Assembly: GCA_910588035.1 (NCBI GenBank)
Contig: CAJUPY010000010.1
Span: 11,834-75,833, forward strand
From: an uncultured Muribaculaceae bacterium
GTDB taxonomy: Bacteria > Bacteroidota > Bacteroidia > Bacteroidales > Muribaculaceae
Length of the DNA stretch: 64,000 bases
Reading direction: 5' to 3'
Part shown: positions 1 to 8,296 of the stretch, one piece after another
Position numbering within the stretch: position 1 is the stretch's first letter
Layout of the letters: each line of letters starts with the position of its first letter
Translations under genes and position numbers: made by a program
The notes under the pieces: generated by a model
The model's input: only the letters and a program-made list of their open reading frames with translations
Told to the model about the DNA's origin: nothing
Database searches by the model: none

Positions 1-2
1 AG

Positions 3-902
3 GAGGTAGTCTCTGTTCATTTCGAGACAGATAATAATCAGCATTTCATAGATGCCTTCGTTGAGGTTGCTTGCTCCACTGCATTTCTCGAATTTGCGAA
101 GCAGCTTGCTAAAATTTATAATTGTGAGATTAAATTTGAAACAACTGCGCTTAGAGAAGGAAGCGTAATTAAGGATTTTCGGATTCTCTGGAAAGAAAAA
201 AGCATACGGGTAACTATTTATGGAGCGATTTTAACAGCTCTGTTCTATAACCCAATCAACCACCTTCTTGAAAAAGGTATTGATAAACTCTTTGAAGATA
301 CAGAACTTTCGGATCTCCAGAAGGAATCTCTCCGGTTGGATATTGAGAAAAAACGATGTGAACTAGAATCTAATTACGGTCTTATCAAGAAGCAATCAGA
401 TTTTTTCAAGGCTGCATCAAAAGATGACGCTATTACTGGTATTTATTTCACATCGTCTCGATGTGATGATAGATTTACTACGCCTACGATAAATCGATCT
501 TCTTTTGAATCATATATATTAGACTCGAATCAACTTGAACCAGAGGAACTTGAAGATGCAATTGTTGTAATAGACAGCCCTGTAATTTCGGAGAAAGATT
601 ATAAATGGAGAGGAACTTTCAATAATACCCCTATAAGTTTCAATGTTCAAGACTCTGAATTTCTTGTAAAGGTCAGAGCTGGTATATACACTTTCAAAGC
701 AGGGATGGCCATTAAATGTAAATTGAAATATAATCGACTACTGAATGATGAAGGTGATGTCAAGATGTCAGATTATGTCGTTAAGGAAGTATATGAACTT
801 GTGGTGGATTCCAAGAATATAGTAACAGATAAAGGAAAACGAAAGGATGTCAAACGCCAACAAGATAACGCCCCAAATCTGTTTACCTATCTTGATAAAT
901 AG
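3..902 (+). CDS. Unknown protein with a membrane-like segment, 5' end outside window
   Basis: The frame is open from the left edge (first codon at 3) to the TAA at 900-902, about 299 residues, so the start lies outside the window. A TTG at 336 could be read as a start but sits in mid-frame and is not needed. Visible parts: an N-terminal alpha/beta-looking stretch, one hydrophobic segment at about 214-260 (reads YGAILTALFYNPI), a charged helical stretch at about 280-400, and a C-terminal part that looks beta-rich and ends in a Lys-rich tail. I do not recognise the family. Base composition is clearly more AT-rich than the housekeeping genes to the right. With the RhuM-family gene 81 nt downstream it looks like accessory cargo. 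A membrane-anchored sensor or effector is possible, but no function can be assigned. Confidence 0.7.
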   Translation, partial: EVVSVHFETDNNQHFIDAFVEVACSTAFLEFAKQLAKIYNCEIKFETTALREGSVIKDFRILWKEKSIRVTIYGAILTALFYNPINHLLEKGIDKLFEDTELSDLQKESLRLDIEKKRCELESNYGLIKKQSDFFKAASKDDAITGIYFTSSRCDDRFTTPTINRSSFESYILDSNQLEPEELEDAIVVIDSPVISEKDYKWRGTFNNTPISFNVQDSEFLVKVRAGIYTFKAGMAIKCKLKYNRLLNDEGDVKMSDYVVKEVYELVVDSKNIVTDKGKRKDVKRQQDNAPNLFTYLDK

Positions 903-983
903 AAGATTTGAAAACCAATATGTAAAACTTAAATCTACCTAAATAAAAGCATTTATTGATGAATATTGACGATTAAATAAAAT

Positions 984-1997
984 ATGGATTTAGGCAATCA
1001 AATCATCATTTATCAGGGTGAGGACGGAGGGACTCGCATTGAAGTGAAATTTACTGGCGAAACGGTTTGGCTGTCGCAGCAGCAGATGGCTGAGCTGTAT
1101 CAGACATCTCGTCCTAACATCGTTCAGCATATTAGAAATATCTATGCTGACCGAGAATTGGAAGAGTCGGCAACCTGTAAGAATTTCTTACAGGTTCGGC
1201 AGGAGGGCAACCGACAGGTATCGCGTGAGATTCCCTTCTACAATCTCGACATGATTATTTCGTTGGGATATAGGATTCGGTCGGTTATCGCCACGCATTT
1301 CCGAAGATGGGCTACTGAGCGGCTGAAAGAATATATCATCAAGGGATTCACTATGGACGATGAGCGGTTGAAAGGTAATGGAGGTGGCGCTTACTGGCGT
1401 GAGCTGCTTGACCGTATTCGCGACATTCGTTCGTCGGAGAAGGTGATGTACCGTCAGGTGCTCGACCTTTATGCTACCGCCGTGGATTATGACCCTCGCA
1501 GTGACATCTCGGTGGAGTTCTTTAAGATTGTGCAGAACAAGCTACACTTTGCAGCTCATGGTCACACTGCAGCTGAGGTTATCTTTCATCGAGCAAATGC
1601 AGAATCACCGATGATGGGGCTTACTTCTTTCAAGGGCGACCATCCGACCTTGCGCGATGCCAAGATTGCCAAGAACTATCTCAGCGAGGATGAATTGAAG
1701 ATTCTGAACAATCTTGTGTCGGGATACTTTGACTTCGCGGAGATTCAGGCGATGAAACGCCGCCCGATGTATATGAGCGACTATGTGCAGCAGCTTGACA
1801 ATATTCTGTCTTCGACAGGCGAAGCTTTACTCAACGGCTCCGGCACGGTCAGCCATCAGCAAGCTATGGAAAAAGCCGAGCAGGAATATCGTCTGTTCCA
1901 AGTTCGCGAACTGTCCCCCGTAGAGCGAGCCTACCTCGACACAATAAAAGACATCGATGCAAAAGCTAAAGGGAAGGACAAAAGTTCCGAAAAATAA
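984..1997 (+). CDS. RhuM-family protein
   Basis: The 337-residue product matches the virulence-protein RhuM family: an N-terminal wHTH-like section (IIIYQGEDG, then VWLSQQQMAELY at about 29-40), the conserved EIPFYNLDMIISLGYRIRS block near 85-103, then FRRWATERLKEY. Family members are common in bacterial genomic islands beside restriction or phage-related genes; the name comes from a Salmonella pathogenicity-island gene and the biochemistry is unknown. The N-terminal region resembles phage antirepressor and KilA-type DNA-binding modules, so DNA binding is a fair guess. Start ATG at 984 follows an 81-nt gap after the unknown gene upstream. It ends about 90 nt before a long bidirectional hairpin and tRNA-Leu. 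Family identity is secure; the role is not. Confidence 0.88.
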   Translation: MDLGNQIIIYQGEDGGTRIEVKFTGETVWLSQQQMAELYQTSRPNIVQHIRNIYADRELEESATCKNFLQVRQEGNRQVSREIPFYNLDMIISLGYRIRSVIATHFRRWATERLKEYIIKGFTMDDERLKGNGGGAYWRELLDRIRDIRSSEKVMYRQVLDLYATAVDYDPRSDISVEFFKIVQNKLHFAAHGHTAAEVIFHRANAESPMMGLTSFKGDHPTLRDAKIAKNYLSEDELKILNNLVSGYFDFAEIQAMKRRPMYMSDYVQQLDNILSSTGEALLNGSGTVSHQQAMEKAEQEYRLFQVRELSPVERAYLDTIKDIDAKAKGKDKSSEK

Positions 1998-2059
1998 TGG
2001 GCGCACCGCCGGATGAGGTTCGAGGGGAGGGTGAACGGCAGACTTCGGTTGACACCATT

Positions 2060-2078
2060 TGCACGTAATATGCACGTA
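2060..2078. repeat. Two direct TGCACGTA octamers one helical turn apart
   Basis: TGCACGTA occurs at 2060-2067 and 2071-2078, 11 bp start to start, just before the hairpin that flanks the 3' end of tRNA-Leu. Same-face spacing suggests a protein-binding pair. Arm-type sites of a tyrosine recombinase at a tRNA integration junction are one reading (inference only). Confidence 0.4.
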
Positions 2079-2088
2079 GGATAAAAAG

Positions 2089-2134
2089 AAAGCGAGATAA
2101 CTATTGAAATTTCAATTAGTTATCTCGCTTTTAC
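2089..2134. terminator. Long bidirectional hairpin terminator between rhuM-like gene and tRNA-Leu
   Basis: Left arm 2089-2109 and right arm 2110-2131 are complementary over about 21 bp with one inserted base (ACTATTG against ACTAATTG), leaving almost no loop. The plus strand continues into TTTT and the minus strand into a T-rich run, so it can end transcription of the RhuM-family gene and of the tRNA on the opposite strand. Confidence 0.7.
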
Positions 2135-2136
2135 AG

Positions 2137-2217
2137 TGCCCAGAACAGGACTCGAACCTGCACGTCTCTCAACACTCGCACCTGAAACGAGCGCGTCTAC
2201 CATTCCGCCACCTGGGC
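2137..2217 (-). tRNA. tRNA-Leu (anticodon CAG)
   Basis: Read on the minus strand, a cloverleaf begins GCCCAGG and ends TTCTGGGC plus discriminator A. Anticodon stem CTCGT/GCGAG closes the loop TTCAGGT, giving anticodon CAG (complement at 2182-2184). The long variable arm is typical of class II Leu tRNA, and the T arm carries GGTTCGAGTCC. No CCA is encoded. The 3' end faces the accessory genes at 1-2000, the usual orientation for integrative elements that target tRNA 3' ends. Confidence 0.95.
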
Positions 2218-2228
2218 TTTTGCGATTG

Positions 2229-2260
2229 CAAAGGTAAGTCTATTTTTTGGTTCTGCAAAA
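2229..2260 (-). promoter_or_regulatory. Promoter of tRNA-Leu
   Basis: On the minus strand the -7 box TACCTTTG lies at 2236-2229 and a -33 TTTTG at 2260-2256, with a 19-bp spacer. This matches the Bacteroidetes primary-sigma consensus and sits just upstream of the tRNA. Confidence 0.7.
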
Positions 2261-2392
2261 TTTTTTTGTGTCTTTTTTATGTTTTGGGGTGATTATAGTG
2301 TTTTTTCATGACGATTGATTGTTTCGGGATGTTGAGCAGGAGTGTTCGTAAGTAAAATTGAGGCAAGCGATAAAAAATCGGCGAAAAATCAT

Positions 2393-2400
2393 TAAATTTG
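2393..2400 (+). promoter_or_regulatory. -7 box for lepA
   Basis: TAAATTTG matches TAnnTTTG, 19 nt before the lepA ATG, giving a very short leader. No good TTG -33 element is seen at the right distance, so support is partial. Confidence 0.4.
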
Positions 2401-2419
2401 CATTCCAAAACCGCAACAG

Positions 2420-4207
2420 ATGAAAAATATCAGAAATTTCTGCATAATAGCCCACATTGATCATGGAAAGTCGACGTTGGCCGACCGATTGCTTGAATAT
2501 ACCAATACTGTCGCCGGCAAGGATCTGCAGGCTCAGGTGCTTGATGACATGGATCTCGAACGGGAGCGTGGCATCACGATCAAGAGTCATGCCATTCAGA
2601 TGGATTACAAGCTCGATGGGGAGCAATATGTGCTCAATTTGATTGACACTCCGGGACACGTTGATTTCAGTTATGAGGTTTCACGCTCGATTGCCGCGTG
2701 TGAGGGTGCGTTGTTGATTGTCGACGCGTCGCAGGGTATCCAGGCTCAGACGATATCAAATCTTTATATGGCGATTGAAAATGATCTTGAGATAATACCT
2801 GTTGTCAACAAGGTCGATCTCGACAGTGCGAAGCCTGATGAGGTCGAGGATCAGATCATCGAGCTTCTCGGTTGCAAGCGCGAGGAGATCATCAGGGCAA
2901 GCGGCAAGACCGGAGTCGGTGTGCCGGAGATTCTCGAGGCTATCGTGAAGCGTATTCCTTCGCCTAAGGGTGATGCCGACGCTCCGTTGCAGGCGTTGAT
3001 TTTCGACTCTGTTTTCAATCCGTTTCGTGGAATCATCGCATATTTCAAGATTGTCAACGGACGCATCAGGAAAGATGATTTTGTGAAATTTGTGTCGACC
3101 GGCAAGGAATATCATGCCGATGAGATAGGCGTGCTTAAACTTGAGATGTCTCCGCGACAGGAGTTGTCGGCCGGAAATGTCGGTTATATCATCTCGGGCA
3201 TCAAGACTTCGAGAGAGGTAAGGGTGGGTGATACGATTACCCATGTCGGGCGTCCGTGTGAGGCTGCGATCGATGGTTTTGAAGAGGTCAAGCCAATGGT
3301 CTTCGCGGGTGTTTATCCGATAGAGACTGAAGATTTTGAAAATCTGCGTGCGTCGCTTGAGAAGTTGCAGCTCAATGATGCGTCTCTTACGTTCGCGCCT
3401 GAGTCTTCGGCCGCTCTGGGTTTCGGGTTCAGGTGTGGTTTTCTTGGTCTTCTCCACATGGAGATTGTCCAGGAACGTCTGAGCCGTGAGTTTGACATGG
3501 AGGTGATAACGACTGTTCCCAACGTGTCATATAAGGTTTATGATAAGAAGGGCAATATGAGCGAGGTTCACAATCCGTCGGGTTTGCCTGAGTTGACAAT
3601 GATAGATCACATCGAGGAGCCATATATCAGGGCGTCGGTCATCACTGCTGCCGACTATATCGGTCCGATCATGACGCTTTGTCTCGGAAAAAGGGGTGAG
3701 TTGATCAAGCAGGAATACATTTCAGGAAACCGCATAGAGCTGACGTTTGATATGCCGCTTGGAGAGATCGTGATCGACTTTTATGACAAGCTGAAATCGA
3801 TATCAAAGGGATATGCGTCGTTTGATTATCATCTGCATGATTTCCGCGAGTCTAAGTTGATCAAGCTTGATATTTTGCTCAATGGCGAGAGTGTCGACGC
3901 GTTGTCTACGCTGACACATGTTGACAATGCCGTCACTTTCGGACGCAAGATGTGTGAGAAACTGAAAGAACTGATACCGCGTCAACAGTTTGATATTGCC
4001 GTTCAGGCTGCTATCGGTGCAAAGATAATTGCCAGAGAGACAATCAAGGCGGTTAGAAAAGATGTCACGGCAAAGTGTTACGGTGGAGATATCTCGCGTA
4101 AGCGCAAACTTCTTGAGAAACAGAAGAAAGGAAAGAAACGCATGAAACAGATCGGGTCTGTCGAGGTGCCTCAGAAAGCTTTCCTGGCTGTGTTGAAGCT
4201 TGATTAA
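2420..4207 (+). CDS. lepA: Elongation factor 4 (LepA) GTPase
   Basis: At 595 residues it has the usual LepA length. The ribosome-binding translational GTPase signatures are all present: G1 AHIDHGKST at residues 11-19, DLERERGITI at about 47-56 (switch I), DTPGH at about 76-80 and NKVD at about 130-133. The EF-G-like domains follow, then the LepA-specific C-terminal domain with KKGKKRMKQIGSVEVPQ near the end. EF4 acts on stalled or mistranslocated ribosomes and in ribosome assembly; it is cytoplasmic or membrane-associated. It is a single-gene unit: its own -7 box upstream, and a perfect hairpin shared with the convergent permease downstream. Identity is secure. Confidence 0.97.
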   Translation: MKNIRNFCIIAHIDHGKSTLADRLLEYTNTVAGKDLQAQVLDDMDLERERGITIKSHAIQMDYKLDGEQYVLNLIDTPGHVDFSYEVSRSIAACEGALLIVDASQGIQAQTISNLYMAIENDLEIIPVVNKVDLDSAKPDEVEDQIIELLGCKREEIIRASGKTGVGVPEILEAIVKRIPSPKGDADAPLQALIFDSVFNPFRGIIAYFKIVNGRIRKDDFVKFVSTGKEYHADEIGVLKLEMSPRQELSAGNVGYIISGIKTSREVRVGDTITHVGRPCEAAIDGFEEVKPMVFAGVYPIETEDFENLRASLEKLQLNDASLTFAPESSAALGFGFRCGFLGLLHMEIVQERLSREFDMEVITTVPNVSYKVYDKKGNMSEVHNPSGLPELTMIDHIEEPYIRASVITAADYIGPIMTLCLGKRGELIKQEYISGNRIELTFDMPLGEIVIDFYDKLKSISKGYASFDYHLHDFRESKLIKLDILLNGESVDALSTLTHVDNAVTFGRKMCEKLKELIPRQQFDIAVQAAIGAKIIARETIKAVRKDVTAKCYGGDISRKRKLLEKQKKGKKRMKQIGSVEVPQKAFLAVLKLD

Positions 4208-4220
4208 AATAAAGACATGA

Positions 4221-4261
4221 CAACGCCGTGGTCATCAAGTGAGACCACGGCGTTGCTTTTA
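4221..4261. terminator. Bidirectional terminator between lepA and the GadC-like gene
   Basis: Perfect 13-bp stem (4221-4233 with 4243-4255, arm CAACGCCGTGGTC) and 9-nt loop, followed by CTTTTAT on the plus strand. It lies between convergent genes and can serve both. Confidence 0.85.
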
Positions 4262-4272
4262 TAAGTTTGGTA

Positions 4273-5889
4273 TCAACAGTGTTTTTGAGTGGCATGTTTT
4301 GAAATCGCTATGCCTTCGGCTTCCTCAACCTGTTCTTCGGTAGGTTCGTAGCCTGGAGCCCATTTCGAGATCTGGTCGGGTTTTCTTCCCTCGATCTGCC
4401 AGTCAAACGGATAGAAGTGGGAGTCGGGGTTGCGCCATGACGGTTTGCGGAGAGCATAGACAATCAGTGGAAGGGCGACAATGACGGCTACGCCGATGAC
4501 GATGATCAATACATAGACAACGGGGTTGCCGGTGGTGATCTGTGCCGGTGGCAGGTAGCTGAGAACGAGAGCGAGCATTGCGCCGAGAATTCCGACTGTC
4601 GCTGTCAGAATGACGCCGAATTTCCCGCCAGGGACCTTGAATCCGCGTTTTTTGTTTGGCTGGGTGTGACGCAGTCTGATGAATGCTCCATAGATCATTA
4701 TGACGAGTATGAGGTATATGATGGTCGCGATCTGAGACATTATCTGATAGGCTGACTCAACGGTAGGGAGAACTATCAGAACAAGGCAAAGAATTGACAC
4801 AAATGCGCCTTCGATGAACAGAATCGATTTGTTGATGCCGTTTTTATTTACTTTCTGCAGTGAGCGGGGAAGGTAGCCCGACTGTGCGACAGACATCAGT
4901 CCGGTGGAGGGACCGGTGACAAGTACGCTGATCTGACCGACAACGCCAAACATGATGAAGAGTGCCATTATATTTCCGAGCCAACCGAGGCCAAATGATG
5001 ACCACAATGCTTTGTATGCAACCAGAAGAGATTGCAGAAGATTTATGTTCTCGGTTGGAATGACTAATCCGATGACGAGTGTCCCGAGGGCATATACAGC
5101 CACGATTACGAGCATTGCGAGGAATATCGACCGGGGAAAGTCGCGCGACGGATTGCGCATGTCGTTGATGTGGACGGCTTGAATTTCCATTCCGGCATAG
5201 AACAGGAAAATCGAGGCTGCCAGAACTATGGTGCCCATATTTGAGAAGTCGGGGAAGAACGGTTCGTGGGTGAGATAAATGTGTTTGCCCGCAATGAAAT
5301 ATATGATTCCGAGCACGATCAGAATCACTCCCGGAATGATAGTGCCGACAAGACCACCGTAGGTGCTGAGCAGGTTGGCCGATTTCTGTCCGCGGAATGC
5401 ATTGAACGTTGCTGCCCAATACATCACGAGTGCCACGACGAGGGTGTAGATTTTGTTTGATGCGAGAGCCCGGTCGAAGCTTTCAGGCCAGAATATGTAG
5501 GCAAGCGAAGCTGCTCCAAACATCAGCACGGTCGGAAACCAGATGACAACGGTCTGCCATTCGAGATACATGGCGGTCCAGCCCCATCGCGGACCGAACG
5601 CTTCTGAGACCCATCGGTAGAGTCCGCCCGATTTGGTGTAGGTAGATGCCAGTTCGGCGCAGACAAGAGAGAACGGCAATAGAAAGACAACTGCTGCCAA
5701 CAGATAGAAGAAAATAGACTGTACGCCATATTTCGCTTCTGACGGTAGTCCACGGAGACTTAAAATCGAGGTAATGATCATAATTGCCATTGCCGCCATT
5801 GTGATTGTACCGCTCGCGGTAGACACGATTTTTTTGCGTCCTGATTTGGTGGTGCCTGAATCGGGAGCTTGTTGTGGCTGATTGCTCAT
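4273..5889 (-). CDS. APC-superfamily amino acid antiporter, GadC-like
   Basis: This 538-residue inner-membrane transporter has about 12 hydrophobic segments after a polar N-terminus. It aligns by eye with the glutamate:GABA antiporter GadC: GPRWGW near 100, FFPDFSNMGT at about 215-224, INDMRNPSRDFPRS at about 247-260, GPSTGLMS, KVNKNGINKS and VPGGKFGV. GadC exchanges glutamate for GABA in acid resistance. No glutamate decarboxylase or glutaminase gene is nearby, so the substrate could be another amino acid. The C-terminal tail is charged and ends in KHATQKHC; in E. coli GadC a C-terminal plug gates the channel by pH, and whether this tail does so is unknown. It is transcribed alone and convergent to lepA. 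Confidence 0.85.
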   Translation of the reverse strand: MSNQPQQAPDSGTTKSGRKKIVSTASGTITMAAMAIMIITSILSLRGLPSEAKYGVQSIFFYLLAAVVFLLPFSLVCAELASTYTKSGGLYRWVSEAFGPRWGWTAMYLEWQTVVIWFPTVLMFGAASLAYIFWPESFDRALASNKIYTLVVALVMYWAATFNAFRGQKSANLLSTYGGLVGTIIPGVILIVLGIIYFIAGKHIYLTHEPFFPDFSNMGTIVLAASIFLFYAGMEIQAVHINDMRNPSRDFPRSIFLAMLVIVAVYALGTLVIGLVIPTENINLLQSLLVAYKALWSSFGLGWLGNIMALFIMFGVVGQISVLVTGPSTGLMSVAQSGYLPRSLQKVNKNGINKSILFIEGAFVSILCLVLIVLPTVESAYQIMSQIATIIYLILVIMIYGAFIRLRHTQPNKKRGFKVPGGKFGVILTATVGILGAMLALVLSYLPPAQITTGNPVVYVLIIVIGVAVIVALPLIVYALRKPSWRNPDSHFYPFDWQIEGRKPDQISKWAPGYEPTEEQVEEAEGIAISKHATQKHC

Positions 5890-5970
5890 AAATATAGTTT
5901 TAATTGGGTTAGCATGAAATGAATTCGGTTAAGATGTTCATATAGAAAAAACAATGTAAAAAACGTTAAG

Positions 5971-6002
5971 TTTTCACGTAACGCAAAAAAGGCCTACCTT
6001 TG
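5971..6002 (+). promoter_or_regulatory. Promoter of the EamA transporter gene
   Basis: The -7 box TACCTTTG is at 5995-6002, about 30 nt before the ATG. A T-rich -33-like element (TTTT, 5971-5974) lies 20 bp upstream. The -33 match is imperfect. Confidence 0.5.
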
Positions 6003-6032
6003 CAGCCGAAATAAAGAAAAAGGTAAGGAAAG

Positions 6033-6941
6033 ATGGAAAAAACACAGATAAAGGGTCATCTTGCGATGTTCGGTGCAAATATGATGTGGGGCATGATGTC
6101 GCCGGTGGCCAAAATGGTCATGGCCGGAGCGGTTGTCTCACCGTTGCTGATGACAGATTTCAGAATTATCGGAGCGGCGATGCTGTTCTGGATTCTGTCG
6201 ATGTTTATGCCCGGAGAGAAGGTGCCTGCGGGTGATTTGCTGAAACTTGCGGGTGCGGCGTTCTTAGGCATTCTGTTCAATCAGGGGTGTTTCATTTTCG
6301 GCGTGGGACTGACATCGCCCGGCGAGGCGTCGATCATAACGACCACGATGCCTATGTGGGTCATGGTTCTGGCTGCAGTCATTCTGAAAGAACCGATCAC
6401 GTTGAAGAAGGTCGGGGGCATAGTGCTCGGAGCATCAGGCGCACTGCTTCTTGTGCTTAATGCCGGAAAGATGTCGGGAAGCGGTTCGATGCCGATGCTC
6501 GGCGACATGCTTGTTTTCTGTGCCCAGTTCAGCTACGCGCTTTATCTGACGCTGTATAAGAATTTCATTCGTCGTTATTCGCTCGTCACGCTGATGAAGT
6601 GGATGTTTCTGTTCGCCGCTCTGGCACTTCTGCCTGTCTCGCTACCGACGATAGTGTCGACTTCGTGGCATGATATCACCGGAATGCAGTTTGCCGGAAT
6701 TTCATTTGTCGTTTTAGGGGCGACGTTCGTGGCATATATACTCGTCATGATCGGGCAGAAAAATCTCAGGCCAACACTGGTTGGCATGTATAACTATGTC
6801 CAACCGATTGTCGCGTCGGCGATCGGAATCTGTCTCGGCCTCGACCGTTTCACTCCGACCAAGGTAGTCGCGGTAGCCTTGATTTTTGCCGGAGTGTGGC
6901 TGGTGACGATCAGCAAAGCGAGGGCCGATGAACAAAAGTGA
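6033..6941 (+). CDS. EamA/DMT-family transporter
   Basis: A 302-residue integral membrane protein with about 10 hydrophobic segments arranged as two EamA repeats (roughly residues 8-140 and 155-295). Both repeat ends carry the usual pattern, e.g. EPITLKKVGGIVLGASGALL at about 118-137 and FTPTKVVAVALIFAGVWL near the C-terminus. Drug/metabolite superfamily exporters of this size move amino acids, nucleosides or other small metabolites across the inner membrane; the substrate cannot be told from sequence. The start ATG at 6033 follows a Bacteroidetes -7 box by 30 nt. It appears monocistronic, with a palindrome but no clear terminator after it. Confidence 0.9.
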   Translation: MEKTQIKGHLAMFGANMMWGMMSPVAKMVMAGAVVSPLLMTDFRIIGAAMLFWILSMFMPGEKVPAGDLLKLAGAAFLGILFNQGCFIFGVGLTSPGEASIITTTMPMWVMVLAAVILKEPITLKKVGGIVLGASGALLLVLNAGKMSGSGSMPMLGDMLVFCAQFSYALYLTLYKNFIRRYSLVTLMKWMFLFAALALLPVSLPTIVSTSWHDITGMQFAGISFVVLGATFVAYILVMIGQKNLRPTLVGMYNYVQPIVASAIGICLGLDRFTPTKVVAVALIFAGVWLVTISKARADEQK

Positions 6942-6952
6942 TAAAACTTCGA

Positions 6953-6966
6953 AATCTCGCGAGATT
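6953..6966. repeat. 14-bp perfect palindrome
   Basis: AATCTCGCGAGATT is fully self-complementary and lies between two co-oriented genes. No T-tract follows, so an operator-type protein site is more likely than a terminator; nothing identifies the binder. Confidence 0.4.
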
Positions 6967-6991
6967 AAGAGCCTAAAAATGTATTTATAAC

Positions 6992-7021
6992 TTGTGGCAC
7001 TGAATATTTTAATTACTTTTG
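6992..7021 (+). promoter_or_regulatory. Promoter of the orphan secreted-protein gene
   Basis: A -33 TTG at 6992-6994 and a -7 TACTTTTG at 7014-7021 are separated by 19 bp, an excellent Bacteroidetes promoter 27 nt before the ATG at 7049. Confidence 0.65.
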
Positions 7022-7048
7022 CAGAACTAATCAATACCAACCATAACG

Positions 7049-8239
7049 ATGAATAAAATCAAAGCTATAGCCATTTTGTTGCTGCTGACTCTTACTGTGA
7101 TGCCGACAAATGCCAGAATAATTGTTGAAAAAGAAATAAATAACGGTTTGAATTTTTATTTTGCAACAGAAACAAGTGTTATTCAAGGTATCAGATTTGA
7201 TGTATATGCTTCAATCGGAGGTTCTGGATTATCTGTAAGCTTTTATAACAATAATAGTGTTTCATCTCGTGAAACTACAGCTACAATTAAATTTTATAAT
7301 GGAAATACTCTGAAATGTCATTGTTTATATATGGATACTGATTATTGTATGTATTTGGGTCGTAGGCCAAATGCTGCTTCTTCAAACCAGGCCTTATGCA
7401 ATCAAGATATGACATATATTGTAAATAATAAAATCGAAAGTGTCTCAGTTAACGGAGGTCCTACTGTCAGATTTGATTTTGACAGCAGACCGGTGATACG
7501 CGATCTCTTCAATGCCGCTATAAATTCGATGCCCGCCAATGAACGCAATTATTACGCAGATTACATAGGTAGCAAGAAAACGAACATAACTGCCAATCAA
7601 TCTCCAGCAAAAAGCACGACACCGTCAAATGTCAAGAAACCTGCTACTACGGCTAAAACGAGCAGTAACAATAATTCCTCTAATAAGTCGGGAAATGTTA
7701 GTAAAACTACGGACTCCTACAATCTTTCAGCCGAAATTGAGCATATCAAAAAGTTTACCAATGCGTTTATTGGCAGGGTCAAATTTGATCACAGTTTAAA
7801 TGTGGTTCAGTTTGAACGTAAACTCAACTCGCTGGAAATGGGAACTAACAATTGGAACTATGACTTTGACGAGAAAAAACATCGTTGGGATTATCAACCT
7901 ATAGGACTTCATTATGGTAAACGGTATCCCGACGTCATATTCTGGGGTAACAAGATGTCCATAGCGCAGGCTTTCGCAACCAAAGATCACCATGGCTTCA
8001 AATATATTTTTAAGTTTGACACACATCAAGAAGCAGAAACGTTCTATAATCAATTTCTTGATATTTTGAAAAAAGGTGGTGCGAGATTAAATGAAACTAT
8101 TCCCGAGTATAAATGCAAATCAGCTTCGGGCGATTTCTCAAATTCAACAGTGCAACTTGATCTTTTACGTATAAAAGAAGTTATATATACAGCCACTCAC
8201 CCGGGAACATTACGCGATTATAAAGACTACGAGAAATAG
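7049..8239 (+). CDS. Secreted orphan protein of unknown function
   Basis: I do not recognise this 396-residue protein. It starts with a clear signal peptide (MNKIKAIAILLLL through TNA, cleavage near residue 22) with no lipobox, so it is predicted periplasmic or outer-surface. The N-terminal part to about residue 165 looks beta-rich. A low-complexity Ser/Thr/Asn/Lys linker covers about 185-225. A C-terminal domain (about 230-396) is rich in aromatic and charged residues. The DNA is markedly more AT-rich than both neighbours and uses more A/T-ending codons, suggesting recent acquisition or relaxed selection. It has its own strong promoter and stands between two ion or metabolite transporters on the same strand, but it is not obviously co-transcribed with either. 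Confidence 0.75.
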   Translation: MNKIKAIAILLLLTLTVMPTNARIIVEKEINNGLNFYFATETSVIQGIRFDVYASIGGSGLSVSFYNNNSVSSRETTATIKFYNGNTLKCHCLYMDTDYCMYLGRRPNAASSNQALCNQDMTYIVNNKIESVSVNGGPTVRFDFDSRPVIRDLFNAAINSMPANERNYYADYIGSKKTNITANQSPAKSTTPSNVKKPATTAKTSSNNNSSNKSGNVSKTTDSYNLSAEIEHIKKFTNAFIGRVKFDHSLNVVQFERKLNSLEMGTNNWNYDFDEKKHRWDYQPIGLHYGKRYPDVIFWGNKMSIAQAFATKDHHGFKYIFKFDTHQEAETFYNQFLDILKKGGARLNETIPEYKCKSASGDFSNSTVQLDLLRIKEVIYTATHPGTLRDYKDYEK

Positions 8240-8296
8240 TCATGGTGGGAAAGAAATTTGTAAATCATCACTGTAAACTCATCATATCAGGCCTAT

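Noticed and set aside
2104..2292. 62-residue open frame across the tRNA-Leu region
   Set aside because: It is antisense to the tRNA and has no protein-like composition.
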